A stretch of DNA of 64,000 bases from a virus, in IMG/VR virus record IMGVR_UViG_3300027851_000021, positions 1-64,000 of that record, one strand, 5' to 3'. The notes beneath the pieces are model-generated. The model saw only the letters and a program-made list of their open reading frames with translations. It was not told the DNA's origin and made no database searches. A program made the position numbers and the translations under genes. Below are positions 27,301 through 35,559 of the stretch, piece after piece; within the stretch, counting starts at the first letter, position 1; the number at the start of each line of letters is the position of its first letter.

Positions 27301-28122
27301 GGATTGACTAATAATGAAACTACCTTAGCAGCTGCTTCTGGTACTTTCATGATTAAGGCAGTTGATACAGGTAATAGATATTCTAACGACGAAACTACTG
27401 CAAGCTTGTCAGTGGTTATTGAAGGTACTAATGCTGTAGAAACTGTCACAGAAGATCCAGGCTTTACAGGTACACATACTAATACTATAGTTGCTTCAGG
27501 TAATCTAGAATTAGATGTACTTACCTTAGGTGAAGGTTTATACGAATTTGATAACATCATTGACTTATCTGAAATATATCCTTGTACATTAATTCCACAT
27601 ATTATTGCTACAGGACGTAATATTGGCAATACAATGGATCAATGGCCTGTATTATCTTTATTAGATTCCTTAGCAGGATCTACTCCAGCTTCATGGTATG
27701 TAGTATTAGAAGAGTCGCATACTGATGATGATCCTTCTGGTACACCTACATGGTCTCCATGGGCAGGGATAAATTTGGGTAATTATATTTTCCGTGCAAT
27801 TAAGTTCCGCCTTAAGTTGTTTGGTAATGGTATTAACGTAACCCCTTCCATTGAAGAACTTGGTGTATTGATAGATATGCCAGATAGGGTAGAAAAATTA
27901 CTTAACCATGAAATAACTGCAGGCGGTGTTACAGTTACATATACGCCAGCATACAAAGCAACTCCGGTAATGACTTATTCTTTAACGAATGGTGTTGATG
28001 GAGACAAAGTCGAAGTAACTAGCGAAACGGTTAATGGGTTTAATATTAAAGTTACTAATGCAGGTTTAGATGTTACACGACATGCAAATATTCATATTAT
28101 AGGTTACGGAAGGGTACAATAA
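24364..28122 (+). CDS. central tail hub/host-specificity protein (gpI-gpJ-like)
   Basis: 1252 aa. The first ~90 residues look like the ubiquitin-like gpI domain. A Gly/Ala-rich hydrophobic stretch follows near 97-165 (ILMVAVIAAGAWAGALI), as in gpI-type proteins. The next ~650 residues have the gpJ hub pattern (PVIFGRHLVVPKL, DDLKDFHDHCRINGF, then VIDFEASVQDMLAEIAAAGRA in part). FnIII-like strands occupy the 800-1050 region. The ATG overlaps the NlpC gene. A fusion of the I and J functions into one chain is likely. Confidence 0.85.
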   Translation: MQDLVQYKDTSLLVPARLATEPGINVSACAYPFTAGMSSYVVAEGYNIAEILNTITTHPFMQLQAHVYINETYVPRAYWERVYPKTGSSLTVKIIPGKGKKNPLATILMVAVIAAGAWAGALIANGALAGSLGAGFAAGTTGATIAGAFASAVVNAVGSLLVNALAPPAKQRTSGGGTDAADSPTLFIEGARNSPDYYGVVPVIFGRHLVVPKLASNNYTETVGNNQYVRQLFCLGLGKYNVYNPAIGATALSQFTDVQINQYTDGEGADADLQIYPESIFQENFQVQLTDAAGWITRTTQPACDEFIFDISYPRGIVKYNDQGKKTAINVQVEMQYAPTGTGTWSASTFYTLNNATTSAVLNSPKITAGGGQYDVRVRKVVLYTPSDSLLDDTWWVGIKTITHENPVAMKGVSLAEMRIKATDQLNGAVDQFQEELFSVLPDYDVTTNTWIERETRNPASFFRYVCLNSALFEDGSGNPLVDAPNARPLTIARMIDDDLKDFHDHCRINGFEYNAVIDFEASVQDMLAEIAAAGRAAPTLVDGKWTVVIDRLQTVIAQHFTPANTWGYSATKVFPEIPHAFRIQFLNEEAGFLQDEMLVYADGYNKTNARKIEGLQLPGITKPSLIYRHAREHMAVIKLRPIEHSFYCDVEHLVATRGRLIKFAHDVPLIGVGQGYITGVTTDGGSPANIISIQLDRPMEMQPGKSYSVRVRDAETRKSTYKAVTTVVGNNNTTLTFTTPFPRTEGMYIDDLFMFGETGRESIDLIVKDIYPDNDFVAKIVCVDASPAIFSAGTGTIPSFDSVVTLPAILQRTLAPVIKQIQTGAEVQVYNTDGSISTRMVITLENPNGFDVVPSIKIRQSGTDTYEDANTLALSSERIIIDGLDQDVLYDIQILYRKAGSGVITSTVHSPITERTFIRFEGISDNPPSVTNFKIQLVNTLALLTWDAMRLIDFAYYEIRYSPNLVGATWASAQVIKTGLTNNETTLAAASGTFMIKAVDTGNRYSNDETTASLSVVIEGTNAVETVTEDPGFTGTHTNTIVASGNLELDVLTLGEGLYEFDNIIDLSEIYPCTLIPHIIATGRNIGNTMDQWPVLSLLDSLAGSTPASWYVVLEESHTDDDPSGTPTWSPWAGINLGNYIFRAIKFRLKLFGNGINVTPSIEELGVLIDMPDRVEKLLNHEITAGGVTVTYTPAYKATPVMTYSLTNGVDGDKVEVTSETVNGFNIKVTNAGLDVTRHANIHIIGYGRVQ

Positions 28123-29198
28123 TGTCACAGTTTAGTTTTGGAAATATCAACGAGGCTACTACCGATGGATTTGGTTTAGCTACTATGTTGGAAAACTTTG
28201 AAGCTGCAGTCAATAGCGCACACGCAGGCGCTACAGCTCCTTCATACAAAATTACAGGTACTACATGGAGAGATACATCTGTAACACCTCACCTGATTAA
28301 GCAATATGACGGTGCTAACTGGCTTGTTATAGGTAGTTTAAATACTACTACCCATGAATATGCTTTATACCATAAAGGAGCTGTCTTAACAGGTAATGCT
28401 ACAGCTACTACAGGTGATGGATTAGAAATTAGTTCTAATGCTCTACGTGTTAAATTAGATGGAACTACTATCATAAGATCCGCAGCAGGTATTAAAGTAG
28501 ATACCACACAGTTTGCTACCGCTGCACAAGGTGCTCTAGCTGACACTGCATTACAACCTGGAAGTGTATCTTCAGGTATTATTATTAACCGTTATGTACT
28601 TAATTCAAGTACTACTTACACTAAACCTGCTAACTTATTGTATATAGACGTAGAATGTGTAGGTGGTGGGGGTAATGGTGGAGGCGGTACAAACTACGGT
28701 AGTGGAGGTGGTGGAGGAGGCGGTGGATATACTAAAAAAATGATTGTTGCTTCTGCTATTGGTGTCACCGAAACTGTAACAGTTGGCGGGGTAAGTGGAA
28801 CTTCTTCCTTCGGCACACATTGTTCTGCGACTGGTGGGGGTACGGGAGGAAATAGTGCTGCTGGCGGAGGAATTAGCGCGGGTGGGGGTGCTGGCTTAGG
28901 TGTTGGTGGTGATATAGTCATACATGGTACAACAGGTCGCAGTGGTTTAAATGGTGGACCAAATCCTGCAACATCAACTGGGCAAACAGTTGTTGGTGGC
29001 GATGGTGGAGGCTCAATATGGGGTGGCGGTGGCAATGGTGCAAAATGTTCTGTAGGAGGTACTACAGTAGCGAGTGGTACAGCAGGTTCAACTTATGGCG
29101 GTGGAGGAGGCGGTGGAGCCAGCTTAAGTGGGGGTACTAGAAATGGTGGCGCAGGTATTCAAGGCGTTGTAATTGTTACAGAATATATCAGCACATAA
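28122..29198 (+). CDS. glycine-rich tail-tip adhesin
   Basis: A 358-aa protein following the hub gene. The N-terminal half carries tail-fibre-type sequence (YKITGTTWRDTSVTP). From residue ~180 onward it is dominated by Gly runs (GGGGNGGGG, YGSGGGGGGGGY) alternating with short hydrophobic loops. This is the pattern of polyglycine-rich adhesins, where Gly helices display variable receptor-binding loops. The C-terminus is GIQGVVIVTEY. Codon use changes near 28790, inside the Gly-rich part. Confidence 0.8.
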   Translation: MSQFSFGNINEATTDGFGLATMLENFEAAVNSAHAGATAPSYKITGTTWRDTSVTPHLIKQYDGANWLVIGSLNTTTHEYALYHKGAVLTGNATATTGDGLEISSNALRVKLDGTTIIRSAAGIKVDTTQFATAAQGALADTALQPGSVSSGIIINRYVLNSSTTYTKPANLLYIDVECVGGGGNGGGGTNYGSGGGGGGGGYTKKMIVASAIGVTETVTVGGVSGTSSFGTHCSATGGGTGGNSAAGGGISAGGGAGLGVGGDIVIHGTTGRSGLNGGPNPATSTGQTVVGGDGGGSIWGGGGNGAKCSVGGTTVASGTAGSTYGGGGGGGASLSGGTRNGGAGIQGVVIVTEYIST

Positions 29199-29208
29199 GG
29201 AGTTTGAA

Positions 29209-29589
29209 ATGTCAAATAAAGCAAAACCAACTAATGTCTTAAAGGGGAAGATAAATATGGAGGAACTTATAGTACAACACTTAACACGTATTGAGGTCAA
29301 AGTAGATCAACATGCAGAAGCTTTAAATCGCTTTACACGTACAGAAGAACGCGTTGTAATGCTTTTGGAAAGCTTTAAAGAAATGAATACTGCCTCTAAT
29401 GCATTAGAAGCTCGTATAGCTACCTTAGAAAAAGCTTTAGCGGAAGCACGTACTACAGGTAAAACTATTGGATGGATTCTTACATGCTTAGCAAGTATTG
29501 TAATTTTTCTGTTCGGAGTAAATTGGGACGAAATTATGGTTTCTTTAAAAACCTTTCTTATGAGTATGGAGAAGCCAAATGTCGAATAA
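29209..29589 (+). CDS. XhlA-like coiled-coil membrane protein (lysis accessory)
   Basis: 126 aa from the ATG at 29209, which follows AAGGAG. A second in-frame ATG at 29257 also has a site (AAAGGGG). The protein is a coiled coil (residues ~17-90, LTRIEVKVDQHAEAL) followed by one transmembrane helix (GWILTCLASIVIFLFGV). This layout resembles XhlA/hemolysin-type phage proteins next to lysis genes. The two starts could give forms of different lysis activity. It overlaps the endolysin start by 11 nt. Confidence 0.7.
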   Translation: MSNKAKPTNVLKGKINMEELIVQHLTRIEVKVDQHAEALNRFTRTEERVVMLLESFKEMNTASNALEARIATLEKALAEARTTGKTIGWILTCLASIVIFLFGVNWDEIMVSLKTFLMSMEKPNVE

Positions 29590-30112
29590 TGCTTTCTTTG
29601 AAGAATGTCTTAAGGCTGTTTTATTTTGGGAAAAGACAGTATATACCAACAATCCAGGGGATTTAGGGGGCCCTACGAAATATGGTATCACGCAAAGGAC
29701 CTTGGCAAGTTATAGAGGTAAGCCTGTCACCGCAGAAGATGTACGTAATCTTACATACGAGGAAGCCGCAGACATCTACAAGAAGTACTTTTGGGATGCA
29801 AATAATTGCGATTTACTCCCGAAGCCAATTGCCTTACTCCTGTTTGACGGCTGTGTAAATCAATCAGGCGTAGCAATTCGTAAAGCATTACAATCTGCTA
29901 TAGGTAAAATTGTAGTGGATGGAAATATTGGTCCCAGAACAGCGCTTGCAGCGGAGAACAGAAATGTTATTGATCTGGTAAATAGATTTATGACTTTGAG
30001 GGCACTGAGGTACGCCGACTCTAGTACCTTTGGACTTCATGGTCGTGGATGGTTTAATCGTATGTTTGACATGCATACTCGTGCGATTAAATTAAGTACA
30101 TTAAACAACTAA
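29579..30112 (+). CDS. endolysin, glycoside hydrolase 108
   Basis: A 177-aa peptidoglycan hydrolase. The catalytic Glu lies in FWEKTVYTNNPGDLGG near residue 18, followed by TKYGIT, as in GH108 muramidases. The C-terminal part (IGKIVVDGNIGPRTALAA) matches the peptidoglycan-binding domain that accompanies this fold. No signal peptide, so release depends on the holin downstream. Confidence 0.9.
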   Translation: MSNNAFFEECLKAVLFWEKTVYTNNPGDLGGPTKYGITQRTLASYRGKPVTAEDVRNLTYEEAADIYKKYFWDANNCDLLPKPIALLLFDGCVNQSGVAIRKALQSAIGKIVVDGNIGPRTALAAENRNVIDLVNRFMTLRALRYADSSTFGLHGRGWFNRMFDMHTRAIKLSTLNN

Positions 30113-30130
30113 CCCATAAGGAGATAAATT

Positions 30131-30334
30131 ATGGACACTACAATGTTAAACAGTATCCTCAGGCATATTATTACTGGGGTAGGTGCGGTACTTGTAACCA
30201 AGGGCTACACTGATCAAGCAGGATTAGAACTTATTGCGGGTGGTGTTACAACCGTAGTAGGTTTAGTACTGTCATACTTTGATAAGAGAAAAGCTGCTGC
30301 CACTTTGGAAGCAACTAAAGCAAACAAACAATAG
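30131..30334 (+). CDS. holin (two-helix type)
   Basis: A 67-aa protein with two hydrophobic helices (about residues 9-24 and 31-48) joined by a short KGYTDQAG turn, and a charged C-terminal tail (DKRKAAATLEATKANK). This fits small class II holins that follow GH108 lysozymes. AAGGAGAT precedes the start. Confidence 0.8.
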   Translation: MDTTMLNSILRHIITGVGAVLVTKGYTDQAGLELIAGGVTTVVGLVLSYFDKRKAAATLEATKANKQ

Positions 30335-30343
30335 GAGAATACA

Positions 30344-30499
30344 ATGGCATTATTTCTTTTTATTACTACACTCATCGTCGGTGGTGGACTTGTTAATGAA
30401 GGCTACGACAAATGTGTTGAGACTAAAGGCGTCAAAGCATGTTATGAGAAGTTCGTTGACTCTAAACAACCTGCTGATTTCTCTAAACTGAACAAGTAA
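30344..30499 (+). CDS. 51-aa protein with N-terminal membrane span
   Basis: ATAGGAGAATACAATG starts a 51-codon frame between holin and spanin genes. Residues 2-16 are hydrophobic (ALFLFITTLIVGGGL); the rest is soluble with Cys23 and Cys33. It may be a signal-anchored lysis accessory or antiholin. No family recognised. Confidence 0.7.
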   Translation: MALFLFITTLIVGGGLVNEGYDKCVETKGVKACYEKFVDSKQPADFSKLNK

Positions 30500-30507
30500 G
30501 GATTATT

Positions 30508-30726
30508 ATGGATTTTGCAACTATAATAGGTTTGGTATTTGGAGGTTCTACAATCCTCGGGTTCATTGCGTTAATTTATTTTGCTTACCGTAATGGAAAG
30601 ATAACACAACAAGGAGAACAGGATAAACATGATACGGAAGTTATTAAGCAGTTGCAATTTGAATTTAATAAGCCTAAGTCTAGTTCTAATGATGATCGTG
30701 ACAGCTTGCACAACGGTGACTTCTAG
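30508..30726 (+). CDS. putative i-spanin (Rz-like)
   Basis: This 72-aa protein has one N-terminal transmembrane helix (residues ~4-27) and a charged soluble tail. It is short for an i-spanin. The next gene begins inside it in another frame and encodes an outer-membrane lipoprotein, the classic Rz/Rz1 arrangement. Confidence 0.65.
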   Translation: MDFATIIGLVFGGSTILGFIALIYFAYRNGKITQQGEQDKHDTEVIKQLQFEFNKPKSSSNDDRDSLHNGDF

Positions 30727-30916
30727 CGTTACACCCGGAGTACAAGAGTACACGAAAGAAGAGCAAAGAACATTGGAGACGGAACTGAACGCTAAATGCC
30801 CTCTATCGAAAGATCAGTTCGGCAACGAAGTACATTCATGTCCTATGATAGATCGTGTAATAAGCGACTATCGCAAACTTAGACAACTCAACCGAGTGGC
30901 TAGGGGCGGTACCTAG
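30629..30916 (+). CDS. putative o-spanin lipoprotein (Rz1-like)
   Basis: 95 aa with a signal peptide ending in the lipobox VTAC (Cys27), so the mature 69-residue protein would be lipid-anchored in the outer membrane. It overlaps the i-spanin gene by 98 nt. The mature part carries two further Cys and a charged helix (DRVISDYRKLRQLNRV). Together the pair would fuse the membranes at lysis. It is the last rightward gene. Confidence 0.75.
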   Translation: MIRKLLSSCNLNLISLSLVLMMIVTACTTVTSSVTPGVQEYTKEEQRTLETELNAKCPLSKDQFGNEVHSCPMIDRVISDYRKLRQLNRVARGGT

Positions 30917-30955
30917 GACATACAAAGTTACTGCAAGTCTCCTGTAGTAAAAGAG

Positions 30956-30983
30956 CCCCTAACAGTCCTCAGCCTGTTAGGGG
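30956..30983. terminator. bidirectional rho-independent terminator
   Basis: CCCCTAACAG (30956-30965) and CTGTTAGGGG (30974-30983) form a perfect 10-bp stem followed by TTTCTTTT on the plus strand and CTCTTTTAC on the minus strand. It separates the two convergent transcription units. Confidence 0.9.
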
Positions 30984-30989
30984 TTTCTT

Positions 30990-31046
30990 TTCGGCGGAAT
31001 CTGTAACACCACATAACACTCACCCACTTTTACCGCCGGCGCCGGA
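30990..31046. repeat. element copy 2
   Basis: It carries TTCGGCGGAAT...CACCACATAACACTCACCC...ACTTTTACCGCCGGCGCCGG (given in part). CGGCGG and CCGCCG can close a stem. It shares blocks with 7541-7586 and about 53661-53705. Confidence 0.5.
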
Positions 31047-31084
31047 ATTTCTTTGCATCGATTTAGTCCTTGTAAAACACCAAA

Positions 31085-31102
31085 GGAATCCCTAAGGATT
31101 CC
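31085..31102 (-). terminator. leftward terminator
   Basis: On the minus strand, GGAATCC-TTAG-GGATTCC is followed by TTTGGTGTTTT. It lies downstream of the last leftward gene. Confidence 0.6.
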
Positions 31103-31225
31103 AATGAGTTAACTTATATGCTTTTGGCATGATGATTAAAATAATAGGTTATATTAGTAATAGGTATCATCCTTAATGGAATGCCGCAAGAGGCACGCAT
31201 ATAATGATACATTATGTAATATAGC

Positions 31226-31597
31226 TTATGCTGCTCGAGGTCCGTCATCATCTGGATCACTCCCAAAGGCAGCTTTATAAGAAGCTATACGTGTGGCTTG
31301 TGTAGGTGTATATCCACGTAAACGAGTTTTAGATAAACCTTCTTCTAGTTGCATTTTAGCCTGCTCTTTCTGGATCCCAACGATCTGGTTAATCAGGTCG
31401 CCAACATGCCACCTGAGCGGAAGAGAATCATCTAAACCGGCTTCAATGCCAGTTAACAATACAAGTGCTCTTTCAGTATTAATACCTTTAAGAGGTCCCA
31501 TATGCCTTCTTGCTAAAGATAGCTCCCAGTACATTTTAGACTTTTGTGCCAAAGTGCTAAGTTTCACCAAATCATATTCAGTAGGTTTCTTTGCCAT
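31226..31597 (-). CDS. small helical protein downstream of DNA polymerase
   Basis: 123 aa from MAKKPTEYDLVKL. The frame is open upstream, but this start is chosen because it lies downstream of the promoter at 31631-31660 with a GGA site. It is mostly helical and charged, with a late RLRGYTPTQATRIASYKAAFG segment. No family recognised. Confidence 0.65.
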   Translation of the reverse strand: MAKKPTEYDLVKLSTLAQKSKMYWELSLARRHMGPLKGINTERALVLLTGIEAGLDDSLPLRWHVGDLINQIVGIQKEQAKMQLEEGLSKTRLRGYTPTQATRIASYKAAFGSDPDDDGPRAA

Positions 31598-31630
31598 ATT
31601 ATATTCCATAATTGTTGTATCACTCTTCTT

Positions 31631-31660
31631 ATTATATAGGCATTTAATTGGAACTATCAA
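31631..31660 (-). promoter_or_regulatory. promoter inside the end of the polymerase gene
   Basis: Minus-strand TTGATA (31655-31660) and TATAAT (31631-31636) with an 18-nt spacer, ahead of the 123-aa gene. Confidence 0.6.
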
Positions 31661-33986
31661 CGGTTTTATTTGGTTGACCATTATTTAATTCTTTTACAGG
31701 AGTTCCCCATAAATAACACATTTTAGCTTCAGCCACAAAAGGAACTTTAGTTAACTTCCAATCAACTGCCACTTGTGCAAATGTATCAATACCTATACGC
31801 TTAACCATTGCAACGATAGTTGGATCATTAGGCACCTCGATAACAATGGAGTCATGTACTAGATCCACGATCTTCGCACCCAGCTTAGCTATGATAGGAC
31901 GAATACGTATTGCTGTATGCGCCGTAATATCGGAAGCAGTAGATTGGTGTGGGAAGTTAGCAAATTCGTTTTGTACTCCATTCAAGTTTTCTTTTGTTAC
32001 CAGTCCAGGACGACATTTACGACCGAAGCAAGTAGTTAATGTCTGACGCTTTCTAGGTGCATTACGGCATTTATCTTGGAATGCTTTAGCAACAGGAAAC
32101 TGCTCCCAGAATGAATCAATTTCTTTCTGTGCTTGCTTTTCTGATATACCAAATTCTTCTGCCAATGAATGTGCAGATCTTCCATAGATAACACCGAAGT
32201 TAACGGCCTTAGCACGAACATATTGATCCTCGGTATAGGAATCACCATATCGATACGCAGCAGTCTCTTTATGCAAAGAACGATCAGTAGAATTATAAAT
32301 GGCCAATAAAGCAGGGTCTCCTGATTGAATAGCCAATGATCGTAATTCTGCCTGTGACGCATCCAAGTCTAATAATACATAACCTGGAGAAGCCATAAAC
32401 ATTGCCTTAAGGAGTGGATCTCTAGGAATATTCTGCAGGTTAGGATCTCTACAAGATAAACGACCTGTGCGAGTTCCATGGATTAAGAATGTAGGATGAA
32501 TCCTTCCATCATCGTGTACGTGTTTAGCCATACCAATAACATAAGTACTCAATGCCTTATTAGCTACACGCCATTTAGACAAAGCATGCTTAAATGGAAA
32601 TTCTGGCCATAAAGCAACTGTCTTAGCATCGGAACTTCTCTTAGCACGTCCTTTAACCCGAATACGAAGTTCATCGTACACATAAGCACACACTTGTTGC
32701 GAGCTACCTGGATTAAGTTCTCTTCCTACAAGCGTATTAATAGCCTCTTTAAGATCCTTAACTTCCTGTTCCAGCCTTATTTTATTTTCTTCCCATGCAG
32801 TCCAGTTAAATGCAAAACCATTAAGCTCCACATGATATAACAATTCCGACAAAGGAATAAAGGTTTGTGTATACAGTTTCTCCAGCTTAACGTCATCACG
32901 TACTCTTTGACGCAATACATTATAGATCTGAAGGGTTTTACTTAAGTCTTTACCTTGGTAACTAAAAAGCACATCGAATGGAATAGTAGAGTAATCCCGT
33001 TTAGATTTTGGAATACCTTGCTCTTCAAACCAGTTATCCACAATATGCTTATGCGTAGGTGCAGACAATACATCTGACGCTACTGTATCCAAGTCATGAA
33101 CACCGCGAGTTTCATCCAATGCATAATTAAGCAGCATTGTATCTTCGTCAACACGCGCATTATAACCATCACGTCTTAAAAATGCAATATCGAATTTACC
33201 GTTATGCCAGATCCATTTAATTTCAGGATCTTCCATTACATCCTTGAACATAGGAATTAATTCTGGAGGACAAATCCAAGCCACTCTAGGATCAAAACAG
33301 AAACCTGTAGTAAGGATTTTATCTTTACGGCGATTTAATCCTCCAGTCTCAATATCCGATGCTACTATACCAGCACGTTTAATTTCTCCCGCTAACCACT
33401 TAGCATTATCCTTTGTAATCAATCGTGTAACAGGTTCTATATAATGCTTTGTAGGGGTACCTTTGTAGATGTTGACTGCCATATCCAAATCTTCTTGGAA
33501 CTTCTTATACGATCCCATTCCACGTAAAAGAAATGCTGGATGTACTGCAGCAATAATACCATGCTTAGCCAATGGAGTCTCAAAGCGATGACCACGACAT
33601 TGGGTAATCTTTAAATTGTAATCTCCTGTTAATCCCCATAAAGCACCATTACCTAAAGCAACGATAACATCTCTAGGATGTTTCATCAATTCTGTATGCA
33701 GCCTGTTAGAGCAACATTGAACAGCGTTAGCCAGAATATCTGGATCCTTCTTAGTAGGAAAGCAAGATAAAGCTGTCATATATAATGGCTCTACGTCTAA
33801 TGGAAGGTTATCCATTAACATTTTACCGTTAGGACCCATAAAAGGCATCCCGGTAGCAAGTTCATTTGCCCCGGGACTTTCTCCTACTATAACGAACCTT
33901 GAATCCTCTGGACCACGATTACCAATTTTCCTACTATTGAAGGGGCAGTTATCGCACCCCTTCGCCTTCACATCACATGTATCCAT
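31644..33986 (-). CDS. uracil-DNA-glycosylase-like / DNA polymerase A fusion
   Basis: A 780-aa replicative polymerase. Residues 1-175 form a family 4 UDG-like domain with likely Fe-S cysteines (C11, C14, C75, C91), GESPGANE (35-42), MGPNGKML and HPAFLLRG (149-156). Residues ~200-380 form a 3'-5' exonuclease (DIETGG 211-216; HNGKFD 261-266). Family A polymerase follows: motif A DLDASQAEL (540-548), motif B RAKAVNFGVIYG (591-602), motif C VHDS (710-713), where the usual VHDE has Ser. The 5' nuclease domain is absent. It is the last gene of the preQ0 cluster transcript and touches dpdA. Confidence 0.92.
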   Translation of the reverse strand: MDTCDVKAKGCDNCPFNSRKIGNRGPEDSRFVIVGESPGANELATGMPFMGPNGKMLMDNLPLDVEPLYMTALSCFPTKKDPDILANAVQCCSNRLHTELMKHPRDVIVALGNGALWGLTGDYNLKITQCRGHRFETPLAKHGIIAAVHPAFLLRGMGSYKKFQEDLDMAVNIYKGTPTKHYIEPVTRLITKDNAKWLAGEIKRAGIVASDIETGGLNRRKDKILTTGFCFDPRVAWICPPELIPMFKDVMEDPEIKWIWHNGKFDIAFLRRDGYNARVDEDTMLLNYALDETRGVHDLDTVASDVLSAPTHKHIVDNWFEEQGIPKSKRDYSTIPFDVLFSYQGKDLSKTLQIYNVLRQRVRDDVKLEKLYTQTFIPLSELLYHVELNGFAFNWTAWEENKIRLEQEVKDLKEAINTLVGRELNPGSSQQVCAYVYDELRIRVKGRAKRSSDAKTVALWPEFPFKHALSKWRVANKALSTYVIGMAKHVHDDGRIHPTFLIHGTRTGRLSCRDPNLQNIPRDPLLKAMFMASPGYVLLDLDASQAELRSLAIQSGDPALLAIYNSTDRSLHKETAAYRYGDSYTEDQYVRAKAVNFGVIYGRSAHSLAEEFGISEKQAQKEIDSFWEQFPVAKAFQDKCRNAPRKRQTLTTCFGRKCRPGLVTKENLNGVQNEFANFPHQSTASDITAHTAIRIRPIIAKLGAKIVDLVHDSIVIEVPNDPTIVAMVKRIGIDTFAQVAVDWKLTKVPFVAEAKMCYLWGTPVKELNNGQPNKTVDSSN

Positions 33987-34735
33987 TATTTATATGCCCC
34001 AATTAATCCTTCAATCATACCAACGTTATAAGCCATATCAACATTATAACCACGACATAGTTCAAAGTATTCATTCCGAGGACGTAATGTACTTGTATCC
34101 CCATTATACTTTTTACCTTCCCATCCAGCTCTTAATGGTGAAGCTGAATCGATACCTTTAACGCCATACATCTTAGTACATGCAATATCATCTGAAAGGT
34201 TATTAGACATTCCTAAAAGATGTACTTGGAAATTACGTAAGGTTAAACGATTAACTAATGGAATCCTTGAACCTTGACGATTAGTAACTTCTCTTGGAAC
34301 ACCTACCATGAATGGAACATCTTTATGCATAGTTGTAATTTGTTCTACACACCATAAAGCTTCATCTGGATCTTTACCTTGAGCTGCTATCATATAACCT
34401 ACATTGCTCAAGAATTTCTTGCCATACTGCTGAATAGATTCTTTAGCCATTGCAATAGTTACTTCGGCTTCATTCAATTTATCTGGCAATACAATGAAAG
34501 TAGGATTAACGATAGAAGCTGCCATTACCATAGTATCCATAGGAACTGGAACTCCTAATTCGATAAGGCTATTGTCTAGAATAATAGTACCATCGAAACC
34601 TTCCAGCAATTGTTTATATAGATGCGGCTTAGCAATAATCTCGTGGGCAAGTAAAAGAAGGTAATTATTTAAAAACCCTCTTTCCTTCATTTGTAATAAA
34701 ACCTCAACAGGTGCGATTGGTGAATAACGTGCCAT
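33986..34735 (-). CDS. dpdA: DNA preQ0 transglycosylase (phage DpdA, TGT family)
   Basis: 249 aa from MARYSPIAPVEVL, chosen because AAAGGAG stands 11 nt upstream; an ATG at 34759 is also in frame. It is a compact tRNA-guanine-transglycosylase relative of the phage DpdA type, with LLLLAHEII, IILDNSLIELG and MVGVPREVTNRQG motifs, MSNNLSDDI and GIDSASPLRAGW. Such enzymes swap guanine in DNA for a 7-deazaguanine base. It follows queE by 30 nt and abuts the polymerase. With queC, queD, queE and folE nearby, the substrate is probably preQ0. Confidence 0.88.
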   Translation of the reverse strand: MARYSPIAPVEVLLQMKERGFLNNYLLLLAHEIIAKPHLYKQLLEGFDGTIILDNSLIELGVPVPMDTMVMAASIVNPTFIVLPDKLNEAEVTIAMAKESIQQYGKKFLSNVGYMIAAQGKDPDEALWCVEQITTMHKDVPFMVGVPREVTNRQGSRIPLVNRLTLRNFQVHLLGMSNNLSDDIACTKMYGVKGIDSASPLRAGWEGKKYNGDTSTLRPRNEYFELCRGYNVDMAYNVGMIEGLIGAYK

Positions 34736-34765
34736 TTCTCTTCTAACTCCTTTAACCATTGTTTA

Positions 34766-35536
34766 TTAGCGACCTTTATCATTGCTCCATACCAAAGCAT
34801 GAAGCTGTGGAAGGAATCTTGCTTTATTTAATACCGGATGTTTGTAAAGTTTCTCTGCGGTGTTACGATAATGTTCTAACAGCAACTTAACATGTTCATC
34901 ACCACTAATCTCTCCTTCAGGTAACCATTTATTTCCTAAGGACAAAAATAAAGGTGCATCAGGTGTTAACTGCCAGATATCACATGCAAAGTCAAAATCC
35001 TCTTCATCGAAGACTACTACCTTAACACATACTTCTGGATGAAATGTACTAGGCTGTTCTTTACGCATGTATTCAGCCTGATTAATAAACTGAATCCAAG
35101 GCTCATAAAGACTTTCATTAAACATTTCTCCCATACCTGGACCTTTAGGAGATACTGTAACTAAGTTACATTTCATAAGCCATTTAGGGAAGAATGTACC
35201 TTGTGTCTCGATTGCAACTTTCATTCCACCCATTTGGATAAGAGTAACTAACTCCTCCAAATTATGTACACAAGGATTACCTCCTGTAATAGTTACCCAA
35301 GGTGTATTATATTCAGCATTCATAGCTAATAGTTCTTCAGCTATTTCTGCTGCGGTCTTATATTTAGCCCAGGCTTTAATTTGTACTGGGTCTACTGCAT
35401 GCTTGGAATCACACATAGTACATTTAGAATCACATACTCCTAAACGAAGGAAGAATGTTTGTTTTCCACACATAGAACCTTCGCCCTGAATTGTAGGACC
35501 AAATAATTCTATTAATGGCAATGTTTTTGATTTCAT
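34766..35536 (-). CDS. queE: 7-carboxy-7-deazaguanine synthase
   Basis: A 256-aa radical-SAM enzyme that converts carboxy-tetrahydropterin to 7-carboxy-7-deazaguanine. The opening GPTIQGEGSMCGKQTFFLRL and the CDSKCTMC cluster motif (residues ~34-41, CxxxCxxC) are diagnostic, followed by TITGGNPCVHN. It is read from the promoter at 35560-35588 with AAGGAG before the start. Length is normal for the family. Confidence 0.95.
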   Translation of the reverse strand: MKSKTLPLIELFGPTIQGEGSMCGKQTFFLRLGVCDSKCTMCDSKHAVDPVQIKAWAKYKTAAEIAEELLAMNAEYNTPWVTITGGNPCVHNLEELVTLIQMGGMKVAIETQGTFFPKWLMKCNLVTVSPKGPGMGEMFNESLYEPWIQFINQAEYMRKEQPSTFHPEVCVKVVVFDEEDFDFACDIWQLTPDAPLFLSLGNKWLPEGEISGDEHVKLLLEHYRNTAEKLYKHPVLNKARFLPQLHALVWSNDKGR

Positions 35537-35559
35537 AGGAGAGCTCCTTAAGTTAATTT

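Larger units (their letters stand above)
30917..31225. other. convergent intergenic region
   Basis: This gap of about 310 bases separates the rightward late genes from the leftward early/replication genes. It holds the bidirectional terminator at 30956-30983, an element copy at 30990-31046, a leftward terminator at 31085-31102 and a nested inverted repeat at 31164-31210 (GTATCAT...ATGATAC around TGCC...GGCA). No gene is supported. Confidence 0.7.

Noticed and set aside
28694-29035. Pro-rich minus-strand frame
   Set aside because: Antisense of the Gly-rich adhesin; GGN codons read back as NCC give Pro runs.
30990-31046. Twister-ribozyme resemblance (TAAAAGTGGG on the minus strand)
   Set aside because: Only the TAAAAGTGG stretch fits; the conserved loop and the second strand are missing.
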